Shown here: positions 26,082 through 35,107 of the stretch, piece by piece
Position numbering within the stretch: position 1 is the stretch's first letter
How the letters are laid out: each line of letters opens with the position of its first letter
Assembly (NCBI RefSeq): GCF_001999945.1
Contig: NZ_CP019650.1
Span: 1,054,001-1,118,000 of the forward strand
Direction of reading: 5' to 3'
DNA: 64,000 bases
Source: Microbulbifer agarilyticus
GTDB taxonomy: Bacteria > Pseudomonadota > Gammaproteobacteria > Pseudomonadales > Cellvibrionaceae
Translations under genes and position numbers: made by a program
Notes under the pieces: model-generated
The model's input: only the letters and a program-made list of their open reading frames with translations
What the model was told of the DNA's origin: nothing
Databases searched by the model: none

Positions 26082-27032
26082 ATGGTTGCTTTGAGAGACA
26101 GCAGGGACATACTCTTTATTGGCGTCGATGGTGGTGGCAGCAAATGCCGCGCATCCATCTTCGATGCCGACAATCGCCTGCTTGGTACCGGGGTCTCTGG
26201 GCCCGCAAACCCCCTTCATGGTTACGCTCAAACCATTGATTCAATCGTGCGTTCTGCCGCCCTCGCGGTGACAGATGCTGGTCTGCCCGCCGAAACCCTT
26301 GGCGAGTTGGTGGCTGGTGTTGGTCTTGCCGGGCTCAACATGCCTCGTCTTTACAACGAGATGAATGCCTGGGCGCACCCGTTCAAACAAATGTTCCTCA
26401 CTACCGATCAGCACTCCGCGTGCCTGGGCGCCCATCGCGGCGGCGACGGCGCGGTGATTATTGCTGGCACCGGCTCTGTCGGTTACTCGTGGGTCAATGG
26501 CCGCAGTGAGATTATCGGTGGTCACGGTTTCCCTCACGGTGACAAAGGTAGTGGTGCCTGGCTGGGTATGGAGGCGGTGAAGTACCTGCTGATGGCAATG
26601 GAAGGACTCGCCGAAGACTCCATGCTCAAACGCGAGCTGGAATCAGCGCTCGATACCAGTGATCCCTACGATGTAATTGAAATGATGGCCGGTAAACCGT
26701 CCAGCCAGTACGCCAAGCTGGCCGTGCCCGTGGTGGAATGTGCCGAGGCAGACTGTCCGGTTGCTGCATCGATCATGCGCGATGGTGCGGCCTACATCAG
26801 TGATCTTGCGGATAAGTTGATGGAAGGCAAGTCGCCTCGTCTGGCCATGATAGGTGGCCTGGCACCGCGCTTGAAGCCCTGGCTGAAACCGCATGTAGCG
26901 GAGCAGGTTGCCGACCCGCTGGACCCGCCGGAACTGGGCTGTGTGTACTTTGCGCAGCACTCTCTCGCGGCTCTGGGCGGCAATGATTCCGGTTCTGGTG
27001 ATGAGGTTGAGGCCAAAGCGCTCTTTGGATGA
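26082..27032 (+). CDS. nagK: N-acetylglucosamine kinase, BadF/BadG/BcrA/BcrD ATPase family
   Basis: A sugar kinase of the ASKHA fold, 316 aa, that phosphorylates GlcNAc to GlcNAc-6-phosphate. It is unrelated to the ROK-type NagK of E. coli and resembles the eukaryote-type GlcNAc kinase described for Shewanella-like pathways. The phosphate-1 motif FIGVDGGGSKCRASIFD is at about residues 12-28, and GTGSVGYSWVNG gives the phosphate-2 region. Because uptake here is through NagP and not a PTS, a cytoplasmic kinase is required, and gene order nagK-nagB-nagA-nagP supports the assignment. The gene heads the operon behind a LacI-type operator. Confidence 0.9.
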   Translation: MVALRDSRDILFIGVDGGGSKCRASIFDADNRLLGTGVSGPANPLHGYAQTIDSIVRSAALAVTDAGLPAETLGELVAGVGLAGLNMPRLYNEMNAWAHPFKQMFLTTDQHSACLGAHRGGDGAVIIAGTGSVGYSWVNGRSEIIGGHGFPHGDKGSGAWLGMEAVKYLLMAMEGLAEDSMLKRELESALDTSDPYDVIEMMAGKPSSQYAKLAVPVVECAEADCPVAASIMRDGAAYISDLADKLMEGKSPRLAMIGGLAPRLKPWLKPHVAEQVADPLDPPELGCVYFAQHSLAALGGNDSGSGDEVEAKALFG

Positions 27033-27119
27033 GCGCTGTAAGTCGTTAGAACACACAGGTTGTCGGAAGGCCGCAGGCTGTCTGAAGACACGGTCAGATA
27101 TAAGTTACGGATAGATTTT

Positions 27120-28163
27120 ATGAGTGCAGTGACCTCTGGTGAGGCCAACAAGGTGGATGCTTCTATGGCGATGACAGTAATGGAGCGCGAGGCCCGTGAA
27201 GCCCCGAGCCGGGTTGCCGAGCAACTGAAAAACAATGCGCCGATTATGGAAGCGCTGGGTGAGCGCTTGCGGAGCAAGCCGCCGCGTTTCGTGATGATCG
27301 TCGGCCGTGGCTCTTCCGATCACGCTGGTGTTTTCGCCAAGTACCTGATCGAAATTGAGACCGGTACCCCGACGTTCGCTGCGGCGCCTTCGGTGTCCAG
27401 TGTGTATGGCAAAAAACTGAAGCTGGAAGATGCACTGGTTATCGTCATCTCCCAGTCTGGCCGTAGCCCGGACATCCTCGCGCAGGCGCAAATGGCGAAA
27501 GACGCCGGTGCCTATACCATCGCGCTGGTAAATGATGAGTCTGCACCGATTAAAGATATCGTTGACCAGGTTGTGCCGCTAAAGGCCGGCCCGGAATTGG
27601 CCGTTGCTGCGACCAAGAGCTATCTGTGCACCCTCTCTGCGGTGCTGCAGCTGGTAGCCAACTGGACGCAGGATGCCGAGCTGATGGCCGGTGTTGAGAT
27701 GCTGCCGCAAACCCTTACCGATGCAATTGAGTCCGATGTGCAGCTGCGCCCGGAAGATCTGGCCGCTGTAAAGAACTTGGTTGTTCTCGGTCGCGGCCCT
27801 GGCTACGGCATTACCCGCGAGCTGGCGCTGAAGCTGAAGGAAGTGTGCAGTGTGCACGCAGAATCTTTCTCCAGTGCGGAATTCCTGCACGGCCCGGTAA
27901 CTCTGGTAGAGCAAAAGCTCACCGTGGTGAATGTCCCGATTGAAGATGAATCCTATCAGGCGCACAGCGAACAGATCGCTGACATTATCCGTCGCGGCGG
28001 TACCCTGATTAATCTGCATGTGCCGAGTAAAGGTGTGCACCCGCGGGTTGCTCCGCTGGCCTTGCTGCAGCGCTTCTATATCGATGTTGCCCACGTGGCG
28101 GTGAGCCGTGGTATCAACCCAGACGAGCCGGCGGGTCTGAAAAAAGTTACTCAAACCGTGTAA
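27120..28163 (+). CDS. nagB-II: SIS-domain glucosamine-6-phosphate deaminase (NagB-II type)
   Basis: A protein of 347 aa with two sugar-isomerase (SIS) domains, related to the C-terminal half of GlmS. In Shewanella-type pathways this family replaces the classical NagB and converts glucosamine-6-phosphate to fructose-6-phosphate and ammonia. SIS motifs are visible at VGRGSSDHAGVFAKYLIE (about residue 60), VISQSGRSPDILAQ (about 110) and VLGRGPGYGITRELALKLKE (about 222), with the AESF-SSAEFLHGP segment near 250. The glutaminase domain of GlmS is absent, which argues for the catabolic role. The frame is open from a TTG at 27060, but the ATG at 27120 gives the normal start. It lies 87 bp after nagK. 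Confidence 0.9.
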   Translation: MSAVTSGEANKVDASMAMTVMEREAREAPSRVAEQLKNNAPIMEALGERLRSKPPRFVMIVGRGSSDHAGVFAKYLIEIETGTPTFAAAPSVSSVYGKKLKLEDALVIVISQSGRSPDILAQAQMAKDAGAYTIALVNDESAPIKDIVDQVVPLKAGPELAVAATKSYLCTLSAVLQLVANWTQDAELMAGVEMLPQTLTDAIESDVQLRPEDLAAVKNLVVLGRGPGYGITRELALKLKEVCSVHAESFSSAEFLHGPVTLVEQKLTVVNVPIEDESYQAHSEQIADIIRRGGTLINLHVPSKGVHPRVAPLALLQRFYIDVAHVAVSRGINPDEPAGLKKVTQTV

Positions 28164-28206
28164 CTAGACCGTTTAATTGCAGTAATCCAGGACGCGGGGC
28201 AAAACA

Positions 28207-29334
28207 GTGGCACAGGCATATATCGCCGAACAGCTTTTTGATGGAGAGCAGTTGCGCAAGGACGTGGCGCTTACCATCGACGGCGGCAAGATTGTCTCCT
28301 TGGGTGGTGCGCCTGTTGCTGATGCAACCCGCCTGCGCGGATTGTTGGCGCCGGGCTTGATTGATGTTCAGGTGAACGGTGGCGGTGGTGCCCTGTTTAA
28401 CAACGACACCACCGTGAATGCCCTGGGCAAAATGTCGACGGCCCACGCGCGCTTTGGCACCACGGGTTTTGTGCCCACCCTGATTACCGATCAGGTGGAT
28501 GTAATGCAGAAGGCCGCGGATGCGGTGAGCGCGGCGCTGAAAGAAGGTGTGCCCGGCGTGCTGGGTGTGCACTTTGAAGGACCGCACTTGAGTGCACCGA
28601 AGAAGGGTACGCACGAAGAGCGGTTTATCCGTCCACTCAGCGATGAAGAGTTGGCGATTTATGCCCGCGATGACCTCGGTCTGAAAGTGGTGACCCTGGC
28701 GCCGGAAAATGTAGCGCCGGAAGATATCGCCAAGTTGGTATCGCTGGGTGTGAAGGTTTGTCTTGGGCATTCCAATGCCGACGGCAAGACCGCGGCGGCA
28801 GCCGTCGCTGCTGGCGCGACCGGATTTACCCATTTATACAACGCCATGTCGCCGTTGCATTCTCGCGATCCAGGCATGGTCGGCACTGCACTGATCAGTG
28901 ACGGTTGCTGGTGCGGCTTGATTGCCGATGGCCACCACGTAAGTGCGGAAGCCATGACGCTGGCGCTGAAAGCCAAGCCGCGCGGCAAGATTATGCTGGT
29001 GACCGATGCGATGTCGCTGGTTGGCAGTGACGAGATGAGTTTTCCGTTGTTCGATCGCGTGGTAACGCGCGATGGCGACAAGCTGACTTCGACGACCGGT
29101 GAGCTGGCCGGGTCGCACCTGGATATGATTGGTGCGGTGCGCAACATTCGCGACTGGTGTGGCGTCGAGCTGAGTGAAGCCTTGCGTATGGCGGGTTTGT
29201 ATCCCGCTCAGTTCCTTGGCTTTGACGGCGGACGCATTGCGGAGGGGAGTGCGGCCGACATGATTTTACTGGGTGGCGATGGCCAGATGCGCAAAACCTG
29301 GATCAGCGGACAGGAAGTGTTTTCCGCAGACTGA
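28207..29334 (+). CDS. nagA: N-acetylglucosamine-6-phosphate deacetylase
   Basis: An amidohydrolase-superfamily enzyme of 375 aa (E. coli 382) that removes acetate from GlcNAc-6-phosphate to give glucosamine-6-phosphate. Conserved pieces include GLIDVQVNGGGG, VHFEGPHLS with the metal-binding Glu, CLGHSNAD and GFTHLYNAMSPLHSR with metal and substrate histidines, LIADGHHV, and VTDAMSLVG with the catalytic Asp. The start is GTG at 28207 with GGGG seven bases upstream; no ATG is suitably placed. It stands between nagB-II and nagP and completes the intracellular steps from GlcNAc to fructose-6-phosphate. Confidence 0.95.
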   Translation: MAQAYIAEQLFDGEQLRKDVALTIDGGKIVSLGGAPVADATRLRGLLAPGLIDVQVNGGGGALFNNDTTVNALGKMSTAHARFGTTGFVPTLITDQVDVMQKAADAVSAALKEGVPGVLGVHFEGPHLSAPKKGTHEERFIRPLSDEELAIYARDDLGLKVVTLAPENVAPEDIAKLVSLGVKVCLGHSNADGKTAAAAVAAGATGFTHLYNAMSPLHSRDPGMVGTALISDGCWCGLIADGHHVSAEAMTLALKAKPRGKIMLVTDAMSLVGSDEMSFPLFDRVVTRDGDKLTSTTGELAGSHLDMIGAVRNIRDWCGVELSEALRMAGLYPAQFLGFDGGRIAEGSAADMILLGGDGQMRKTWISGQEVFSAD

Positions 29335-29405
29335 CCATCTGCATGCATACAAAAATTGATGACGAAATTTATTAACGCTAGATAACGATAATTAAAGGTG
29401 ACTCT

Positions 29406-30737
29406 ATGAATACCGCAGTTATTAGCCAGAGCGAAACGCGCAGTAGCGTTTTGCCGATGGTAATCATCGGCCTGCTATTTTTCATTTTTGGTTTTGTTAC
29501 CTGGCTGAACGGTGCTCTGATTCCGTTCCTGCAAACCATTTGTGAGCTGAGTGCCTTTGAGGCCATGCTCGTAGCTTCCGCCTTTTATATCGCCTATACC
29601 GTAATGGCGTTGCCCATGGCTGCGATCATTGAGCGCACCGGTTACAAAACTGGTATGGCACTGGGACTTGCCCTGGTTGCTGTGGGTGCCCTGATCTTTA
29701 TTCCGGCGGCTTATAGCCGTATGTTCGGTATCTTCTTGCTCGCGCAGTTTGTTGTGGGCTCTGGTCTCACCATTCTGCAGACTGCCTCTAACCCGTACGT
29801 AGTAAAAGTTGGTTCTCCGGATACTGCGGCGGTGCGCATTTGCATCATGGGTCTGTTGAACAAAGGTGCCGGTATTGTTGCGCCGCTGGTATTTACCGCG
29901 CTGGTTATGTCTGGCATCAGCGGTGTAAGTGACGCAGAACTGGCTGCACTTGCCGCAACTGCGAAAGATGCCAAGCTGGACGAGCTGGCGGGTCAGCTGG
30001 TTACTCCGTACATCGGCATGGCAATTCTCGGATTTATCCTGGCCGTTGCGATGATGTTCGCACCGCTGCCGGATATTGAAGACGAAGCCATCGAAGGCCA
30101 GGAAGAGATGGCGGTAAACCTGCCTGCGCTGCTGAAGTTCCCGCAGCTGATCCTAGGTTCCATTGCGCTGTTCTTCTACGTAGGTGTTGAGGTGATTGCC
30201 GGCGATGCGATTGGTCTGCTGGGTAAGCAGGCGGGTCTGGATACCGCGGTGGCTTCTGTGCTGACGTCTTACACCATGGTATTTATGGTATTGGGCTACC
30301 TCTGGGGCACCGTTGCGATCCCGCGCTTTATCAGCCAGCAAACCGCGCTGCTGCTCTCCGCTGTGCTGGGAATCCTGTTTACTATTGCGGTAATGACCGG
30401 TTCTCTTGAGAGCACCGTGATGTCCTCTGCAACCCTGGCTATCTTCGGTCTGCCTGAAATTCCCAACGCAGTTTACTTCGTAGCATTGCTGGGCTTTGCC
30501 AACGCCATGTGCTGGCCGGCAATCTGGCCGCTGGCGCTGGATGGTCTGGGCAAGTTCACCTCCAAGGGTGCCGCGCTGCTGATTATGGGCATCTCTGGTG
30601 GTGCGATTCTGCCGCCGCTGTACGGCCACTTTGCCGACACCGGTGACGGCCAGCTGGCATACGCCATCGCCATTCCGGCTTACCTGTTTATTCTTTTCTA
30701 TGCTCTGAAAGGGCACAAAATGCGCAGCTGGAAGTAA
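29406..30737 (+). CDS. nagP: N-acetylglucosamine permease of the MFS (FucP/GluP-like)
   Basis: An inner-membrane transporter of 443 aa with about twelve predicted membrane segments. It belongs to the fucose/glucose-galactose permease group of the major facilitator superfamily. The opening VIIGLLFFIFGFVTWLNGALIPFLQ and the segment QTASNPYVVKVGSP are typical of this group (both shown in part of longer conserved stretches). The same family member in Shewanella nag clusters is NagP, a proton-coupled GlcNAc importer, and the position after nagA supports that substrate. It closes the operon, with a terminator about 65 bp downstream. Substrate assignment is by context. Confidence 0.9.
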   Translation: MNTAVISQSETRSSVLPMVIIGLLFFIFGFVTWLNGALIPFLQTICELSAFEAMLVASAFYIAYTVMALPMAAIIERTGYKTGMALGLALVAVGALIFIPAAYSRMFGIFLLAQFVVGSGLTILQTASNPYVVKVGSPDTAAVRICIMGLLNKGAGIVAPLVFTALVMSGISGVSDAELAALAATAKDAKLDELAGQLVTPYIGMAILGFILAVAMMFAPLPDIEDEAIEGQEEMAVNLPALLKFPQLILGSIALFFYVGVEVIAGDAIGLLGKQAGLDTAVASVLTSYTMVFMVLGYLWGTVAIPRFISQQTALLLSAVLGILFTIAVMTGSLESTVMSSATLAIFGLPEIPNAVYFVALLGFANAMCWPAIWPLALDGLGKFTSKGAALLIMGISGGAILPPLYGHFADTGDGQLAYAIAIPAYLFILFYALKGHKMRSWK

Positions 30738-30801
30738 CCCTTCCCGCTGTTGTTATCGCAACAGTCAGTTTTATGCTTTCTCTTTGGTTCTCGTCATCTT
30801 T

Positions 30802-30826
30802 GCCCTCCTAGTGAGGGCTTTTTTTT
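30802..30826 (+). terminator. Terminator of the nag operon
   Basis: Stem GCCCTC-CTAGT-GAGGGC followed by eight T. Confidence 0.88.
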
Positions 30827-30830
30827 GACC

Positions 30831-30855
30831 AAAAAAGCCCGCTCAATGAGCGGGC
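30831..30855 (-). terminator. Terminator of the first TonB receptor gene
   Basis: Stem GCCCGCTC-AAT-GAGCGGGC (30837-30855); on the minus strand it is followed by six T (30831-30836). Confidence 0.88.
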
Positions 30856-30879
30856 TTCATTAGGTCGTCAGCTTGTCCG

Positions 30880-33345
30880 TCAGAATTCGTAACGGGTGCG
30901 GAGGTAGTAGAAGCCACCTTCAAAGCCGAAAGGTGAGAACTGGCTATAGCGGTTGCCTACACCGCCTGCCGCACCTGGGTTTTCTTCTGGAGTTTGATCC
31001 AGAATATTTTGCGCACCCAGAATGACAGAGGCCTGTTCGTTGAATGCGTAAGATACTTCGGCATCAACAATGACTTCACCACTGTATTTCTGGTCATCTT
31101 CCGAATCGTACCAGTCATCGTAGTAGCTAGCGCGCGCCAGGAAGCGCCAGTCGCCAACGAAGGTAGTGCTGGAAAGATTCCAGCGTGTTTCCGGCAGACC
31201 CTCTTCCAGTTCACGGATTCGCGTCGCATCGATAGTTTCAGGGGTGAAGCTGTCTACCGAAGTTTGCGTTTGGTTAAAGGCCAGGCTGATGTCAGTACTA
31301 TCGCCAATGGCATCGGTACCGTAGGTCGCGACAATGTCGAAACCTTTGGTGGTGGTGTCGAAGTCATTGGTGAAGAAACGGAAGTTCTGCAGGTTTGCAG
31401 CGCTGGTTACGCCAGAGGCGACCAGGGTGTCTACTTCCGTCTGGGTGAGGGAGTAAAGCTGCGAAGGTGCAATACGTCCTTCCAGTTCAATGTTGAAGTA
31501 GTCGACGGTCACGTCGATAGGACCGGCACTGAATACCGCACCAATAGTCCAGTTAGTGGATTCTTCCGGGTCCAGCGCCTCACCGCCACGCAGCTGCGCA
31601 ACCGGGTTGGTGGAAGGGATGGTGCCGTTGTTCACAAGGTCATTGAGTGCAACATCAAACTCGGTGGAGACGTTGAACGCGTTGGACTGCCCTGGAGTTG
31701 GTGCACGGAATCCAGTACTCCACGAGGCGCGCAGGGAAACCGCTTCGCTTAGTTCCAGATTGGTCGCCAGCTTTCCGTTGACGGTGGTACCGAAGTCTTC
31801 GAAATCCTCAAAGCGCAACGCCCCCGCCATTAACCAGCCATCTACGATGTCGGCTTCCATATCGATATAGGTAGCTAGGTTGGAGCGGCTCCACTGACCG
31901 CCAGCGAGAGGGCCAAAGCCTGGGAATCCGTTCGACGCCGCACTAAAGCCTTGTGCGGCCAGAGGGCCAATTTCATAAGACGCCTGGTCGCCAGTGGTAA
32001 TCTCGAAGGTTTCGTCGCGCCATTCGAAACCGGTGGCAACACTCAGTTCAGAAGCGAGGCCAACTTCGAACCCTTTAATCAGGTCGATATTGAAGTTCTT
32101 TTCAAGCTGGGTGTAAGCGCCCGGATTGAAGCTCGTCGGGGATTGTGGGCCCAAGGACGCGTTAACGGTGTTGTAGATAAAGAAGTCGACATCGTTATAA
32201 CCGAGCGAGGCACTTACGTCGTAAGCCCAGCCATTGTCGAGTTCGCCACGAACACCGGCGAGGCCGGACAAGTCGGTTACGTAACCACCGAAACGGGGGG
32301 TGAAGCCGCCCGGGAACATTTCCTGGAAGGAAAAGCATTCATCGCTGGCGATGGCCTGGGCATGGGTGAAGCCCGCACAGCTGTCCAGGCCATTGTCTGG
32401 GTTCAGGTCGCCAATAAGCGGGCCTGATCCATCACTGAATACAGCGCTGCGTGTTTCGGGGTTACGGAAGTAGAAACCACCATCAACAGTTTTGCTGCCA
32501 TAGTTACCAAAGGCGTAGAACTCTTTGCCACCACCAAGCTCGAGTCCGAGGTTAACAACCGACTTGAAATCGTCTTTGATTTCAGGGCTGCCCCACACTT
32601 GTGCCGGCGTGGCTACCGCGGTGTTACCTGCGGCAATCAGCCCGGCGGCGTCATCCCTTTGTACGCTGCGATCGGTATCTTGCTTGCTGCCTGCTTCAAA
32701 ACTGACGTTTACAAAGCCTTGGTCGGTAAACGGCATACCGTAATTACCGGCGACGGTAAACTGGCGTCCGTCACCCTCGTAGAACTGACCCGCTTTGACT
32801 TCGATGGCTCCGCCGTCGCTGTCATCTTTTAGTTGGAAGTTGATGACGCCAGCAATCGCGTCAGAACCGTATTGTGCTGCTGCACCATCGCGCAGTACTT
32901 CAACTTGTTGCAGGGCGATCGAGGGAATCTGTGAGATGTCCGGGCCCTGTGCACCGTCAGAAACACCGTTGCCCAGCCAGGCAATTACGGCGGCACGGTG
33001 ACGGCGCTTGCCGTTGACCAGAACCAGAGTGTGGTCGGGCGCAAGACCGCGCAGGTTGGCGGGGCGAACCAGGCTGGCAGCGTCACTGATGGGTTGGGTG
33101 TTGACGTTGTAGGAGGGTACAACGTTGCGCAAAAGGGAGTTCAGATCGGAGTCGCCCTGATTGACGAAGTCTTCTCCGGTAATGATGTCGATAGGGACGG
33201 CGGAGTCTGCGGCGGAACGGCCCTCGACTCGCGTACCAATGGTGATTACCTCTTCGATAATTTCACTTTCTTCCGCGACAACGGGCGTCGATGCAGCGGC
33301 AATAGCGATAGCCAGAAGCGATTGTTTTTTAAGCGTTTCGATCAT
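30880..33345 (-). CDS. TonB-dependent outer-membrane receptor
   Basis: A 22-stranded barrel receptor of 821 aa from the ATG at 33345; a TTG at 33351 has slightly better spacing to AAGGA and would add two residues. A signal peptide ends after STPVVA (about residue 25). A TonB-box-like EEVITIGTRV follows, then the plug domain (VPIDIITGEDF, NLRGLAPDHTLVLVNGKRRH, QVEVLRDGAAAQYGSDAIAGVIN in parts) and the beta-barrel, ending in the aromatic YEF typical of outer-membrane proteins. The plug pattern with LVLVNGKRRH and DGAAAQYGSDAIAG is that of receptors often found beside carbohydrate genes, but the ligand is not readable. It lies between nagP (convergent) and lacI. Its upstream region lacks the 16-bp operator found elsewhere and has other repeats. 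Confidence 0.9.
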   Translation of the reverse strand: MIETLKKQSLLAIAIAAASTPVVAEESEIIEEVITIGTRVEGRSAADSAVPIDIITGEDFVNQGDSDLNSLLRNVVPSYNVNTQPISDAASLVRPANLRGLAPDHTLVLVNGKRRHRAAVIAWLGNGVSDGAQGPDISQIPSIALQQVEVLRDGAAAQYGSDAIAGVINFQLKDDSDGGAIEVKAGQFYEGDGRQFTVAGNYGMPFTDQGFVNVSFEAGSKQDTDRSVQRDDAAGLIAAGNTAVATPAQVWGSPEIKDDFKSVVNLGLELGGGKEFYAFGNYGSKTVDGGFYFRNPETRSAVFSDGSGPLIGDLNPDNGLDSCAGFTHAQAIASDECFSFQEMFPGGFTPRFGGYVTDLSGLAGVRGELDNGWAYDVSASLGYNDVDFFIYNTVNASLGPQSPTSFNPGAYTQLEKNFNIDLIKGFEVGLASELSVATGFEWRDETFEITTGDQASYEIGPLAAQGFSAASNGFPGFGPLAGGQWSRSNLATYIDMEADIVDGWLMAGALRFEDFEDFGTTVNGKLATNLELSEAVSLRASWSTGFRAPTPGQSNAFNVSTEFDVALNDLVNNGTIPSTNPVAQLRGGEALDPEESTNWTIGAVFSAGPIDVTVDYFNIELEGRIAPSQLYSLTQTEVDTLVASGVTSAANLQNFRFFTNDFDTTTKGFDIVATYGTDAIGDSTDISLAFNQTQTSVDSFTPETIDATRIRELEEGLPETRWNLSSTTFVGDWRFLARASYYDDWYDSEDDQKYSGEVIVDAEVSYAFNEQASVILGAQNILDQTPEENPGAAGGVGNRYSQFSPFGFEGGFYYLRTRYEF

Positions 33346-33441
33346 CTTCAAATGCGTCCTTGAATTATTATTTTGGGCAACGGCAAAAAGCCTTCCTGCC
33401 GCCCGAGAATTTGAATGTAAATCGTTGGTTGTCTCTCCTAG

Positions 33442-33458
33442 ACGCCGATATACGGCGT
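33442..33458. promoter_or_regulatory. 17-bp palindrome upstream of the first TonB receptor
   Basis: ACGCCG-ATATA-CGGCGT is a perfect inverted repeat about 100 bp before the receptor start. It is unlike the 16-bp LacI operator. An operator is plausible; the factor is unknown. Confidence 0.45.
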
Positions 33459-33641
33459 AATTCCCCTCCCTGTGATCTTGAAAATTAGTGGAGTACTCGC
33501 CGAAGCAGTTTGTGTGACTGGCGAGAGGTTCATATTCTCGTAAATTCCGGGCTCAGGTGAGAACTGTGTCACATTGGGTGCGGGGTGACGCTGAAATCAT
33601 TCTGACGTGATCTAGGTATCAAGCTCGGTGGAAGATTGTTG

Positions 33642-33690
33642 GAGAGAAGAGAGAAGAGAGAAGAGAGAAGAGAGAAGAGAGAAGAGAGAA
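33642..33690. repeat. Heptanucleotide microsatellite, (GAGAGAA) x 7
   Basis: Seven perfect tandem copies of GAGAGAA between the end of lacI and the promoter region of the receptor gene. On the receptor strand it reads as a polypyrimidine TTCTCTC tract. Copy number may vary by slippage. Confidence 0.95.
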
Positions 33691-33697
33691 GGAGAGA

Positions 33698-33713
33698 GGG
33701 GCTTAATAGCCCC
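33698..33713 (-). terminator. Hairpin downstream of lacI, possible terminator
   Basis: Stem GGGGCT-TAAT-AGCCCC lies 34 bp beyond the lacI stop. On the minus strand it is followed by CTCTCTCC and not a T run, so intrinsic termination would be weak. Confidence 0.4.
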
Positions 33714-33746
33714 GATAGGAGAAATTAGGAAAGGCTGGGGGTAACG

Positions 33747-34796
33747 TTAGCCCGCTGGTGAATCGCCAGTAGAGTCACGTACCAGCAGTTCCGGCACAAA
33801 TACCTTAGTAATACCGGCCTCTTTGTTTGCCGCAGCGCTTTCCGCAGCCCCTTTGCTTCGGGCTTTATTCAATACCAGCGCGGCCGCGCACTTGGCGATT
33901 TCACTGTTGGGCTGGTGCGCGGTAGTGAGTTTCGGCCACGTCTGACGGGAGAAGGGGCTGTCCTCGAAGCCGACAATAGAGAGTTGCTCCGGGATCTCGA
34001 TATGCATCAGGCGTGCGGCAAACAGTGCCCCCGCCGCCATTTCATCGTTACTCGCAAAGATGGCGGTGGGTGGGTTGTCGCTTTCGAGTAGTGCCTTAGC
34101 GCCGGCCACACCGGAGTCAAAGGAATACTCGCCAGGGATGACCAGCTCTGGCGCCAAGTTGATGCCAGCCTGCTGCAAGGCTTGCTTGTAGCCGTCCAGG
34201 CGCCCGTGGGTGGAAACGTGCTCCTCGCCACCGGACAGGAAGCCGATGCGCTGGTGGCCATGCTCAATCAGGTGCTTGGTGATATCGAAGGCTGCCGCAG
34301 TATCGTCAACCTGAATACAGTTGTCTTCGTCGCCTTCGGCGGCGCCGCTGGAGACGATACGGACATAGTCGAGGTTGAGCTTGTTTACTTCATCAATGAC
34401 CGACTGGGTCTCGGAGAAGGGCGGGGTCAGTACTACGCCGGCAACCTTGGAGTGCTCCACCAGGGCCCGCAACTCGTCGTTAACCGTATCGGACTTTGAA
34501 TTGCTGGGGTGGATCAGTAGCTCGTAGCCACGCGCCTTACACGCCTCGAGAATACCGTTCTGCATGTCGATCACGTAGTAGGCGTTCGGGTTGTCGTAGA
34601 TCAGCGCAATGGTGTAACTGCGGGTGCCCGCAAGGTTACGGGCCGCCAGGTTTGGTTGGTAGTGAAGCTCTTCAACCGCATCCATCACTTTCTTGCGGGT
34701 GGCGGGCCGTACCGAGGGTTCATTATTGATCACCCGGGAAACGGTCTTGATCGACACCCCGGCCCGTGCAGCCACGTCGTTGATGGTGCTTTTCAT
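33747..34796 (-). CDS. LacI-family transcriptional regulator of sugar catabolism
   Basis: A regulator of 349 aa. The N-terminal helix-turn-helix (TINDVAARAGVSIKTVSRVINNE) and the hinge (LHYQPNLAARNLAGTRS) are intact, and the rest is a periplasmic-binding-protein-like effector domain (IALIYDNPNAYYVIDMQNGIL, FASNDEMAAGALFAA, SIVGFEDSPFSRQTWPKLTT in parts). The gene is divergent from pgi, and the gap holds a 16-bp palindrome with central CG, the classical LacI-family operator form. The same palindrome precedes nagK and the second receptor gene. I infer that this protein binds all four sites, senses a sugar or sugar phosphate of the GlcNAc/Entner-Doudoroff route, and may control its own gene. The effector is unknown. 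Confidence 0.88.
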   Translation of the reverse strand: MKSTINDVAARAGVSIKTVSRVINNEPSVRPATRKKVMDAVEELHYQPNLAARNLAGTRSYTIALIYDNPNAYYVIDMQNGILEACKARGYELLIHPSNSKSDTVNDELRALVEHSKVAGVVLTPPFSETQSVIDEVNKLNLDYVRIVSSGAAEGDEDNCIQVDDTAAAFDITKHLIEHGHQRIGFLSGGEEHVSTHGRLDGYKQALQQAGINLAPELVIPGEYSFDSGVAGAKALLESDNPPTAIFASNDEMAAGALFAARLMHIEIPEQLSIVGFEDSPFSRQTWPKLTTAHQPNSEIAKCAAALVLNKARSKGAAESAAANKEAGITKVFVPELLVRDSTGDSPAG

Positions 34797-35107
34797 GTCT
34801 GGCGTTTTCCTTGTCTTTGCCTAACCCGCAAGTTTAACCGGTTCCGGGCTGCGCGACGATGGCCTGACAGTCATTCACGCTTTTGTTGTGCCTAGTTCAG
34901 TGCGCGCCGCACTGGCGCCTGTGGAAAAAAACTACAAGCCCGATTGACAGCTTCCACCAACTATGTGACTCTCTCGCCAATTTGACAGCGTTGTCATTTT
35001 GCTCGGTGGTTCTCGCTCAGGGGGTGTGAAAGCAGCGAGATAAACGGGTAAATAACAATAACCGGTGCCCGCAACCCCAGTGCTGGCATCACTTTCCGGG
35101 GGTCGCT
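34797..35107. other. Divergent intergenic region, lacI / pgi
   Basis: About 310 bp. It contains a LacI-type operator at 34982-34997 and a TTGACA at 34944-34949 that could be a -35 element, with no clear -10 partner. A GGGGTCGC ribosome site precedes pgi. No further gene is visible. Confidence 0.55.
34982..34997. promoter_or_regulatory. LacI-family operator between lacI and pgi
   Basis: TTGACAGCGTTGTCAT matches the nagK operator in 12 of 16 positions on the plus strand and in 15 of 16 when one is read on the opposite strand. It is 111 bp before the pgi start and 186 bp before the lacI start, so it may control both. Confidence 0.78.

Larger units (their letters stand above)
33346..33746. other. 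Intergenic region between lacI and the first TonB receptor
   Basis: About 400 bp holding, from the receptor outward, the ribosome site AAGGA, a 17-bp palindrome, a short CGAGA...TCTCG repeat near 33519-33538, a seven-copy heptamer repeat and a hairpin after lacI. No gene is visible. Confidence 0.6.

Noticed and set aside
25808..26239. Forward frame of 143 codons before nagK
   Set aside because: It covers the promoter and operator of nagK and runs out of frame into nagK; no family resemblance.
33642..33690. CRISPR array
   Set aside because: The unit is only 7 bp with no spacers; it is a microsatellite.
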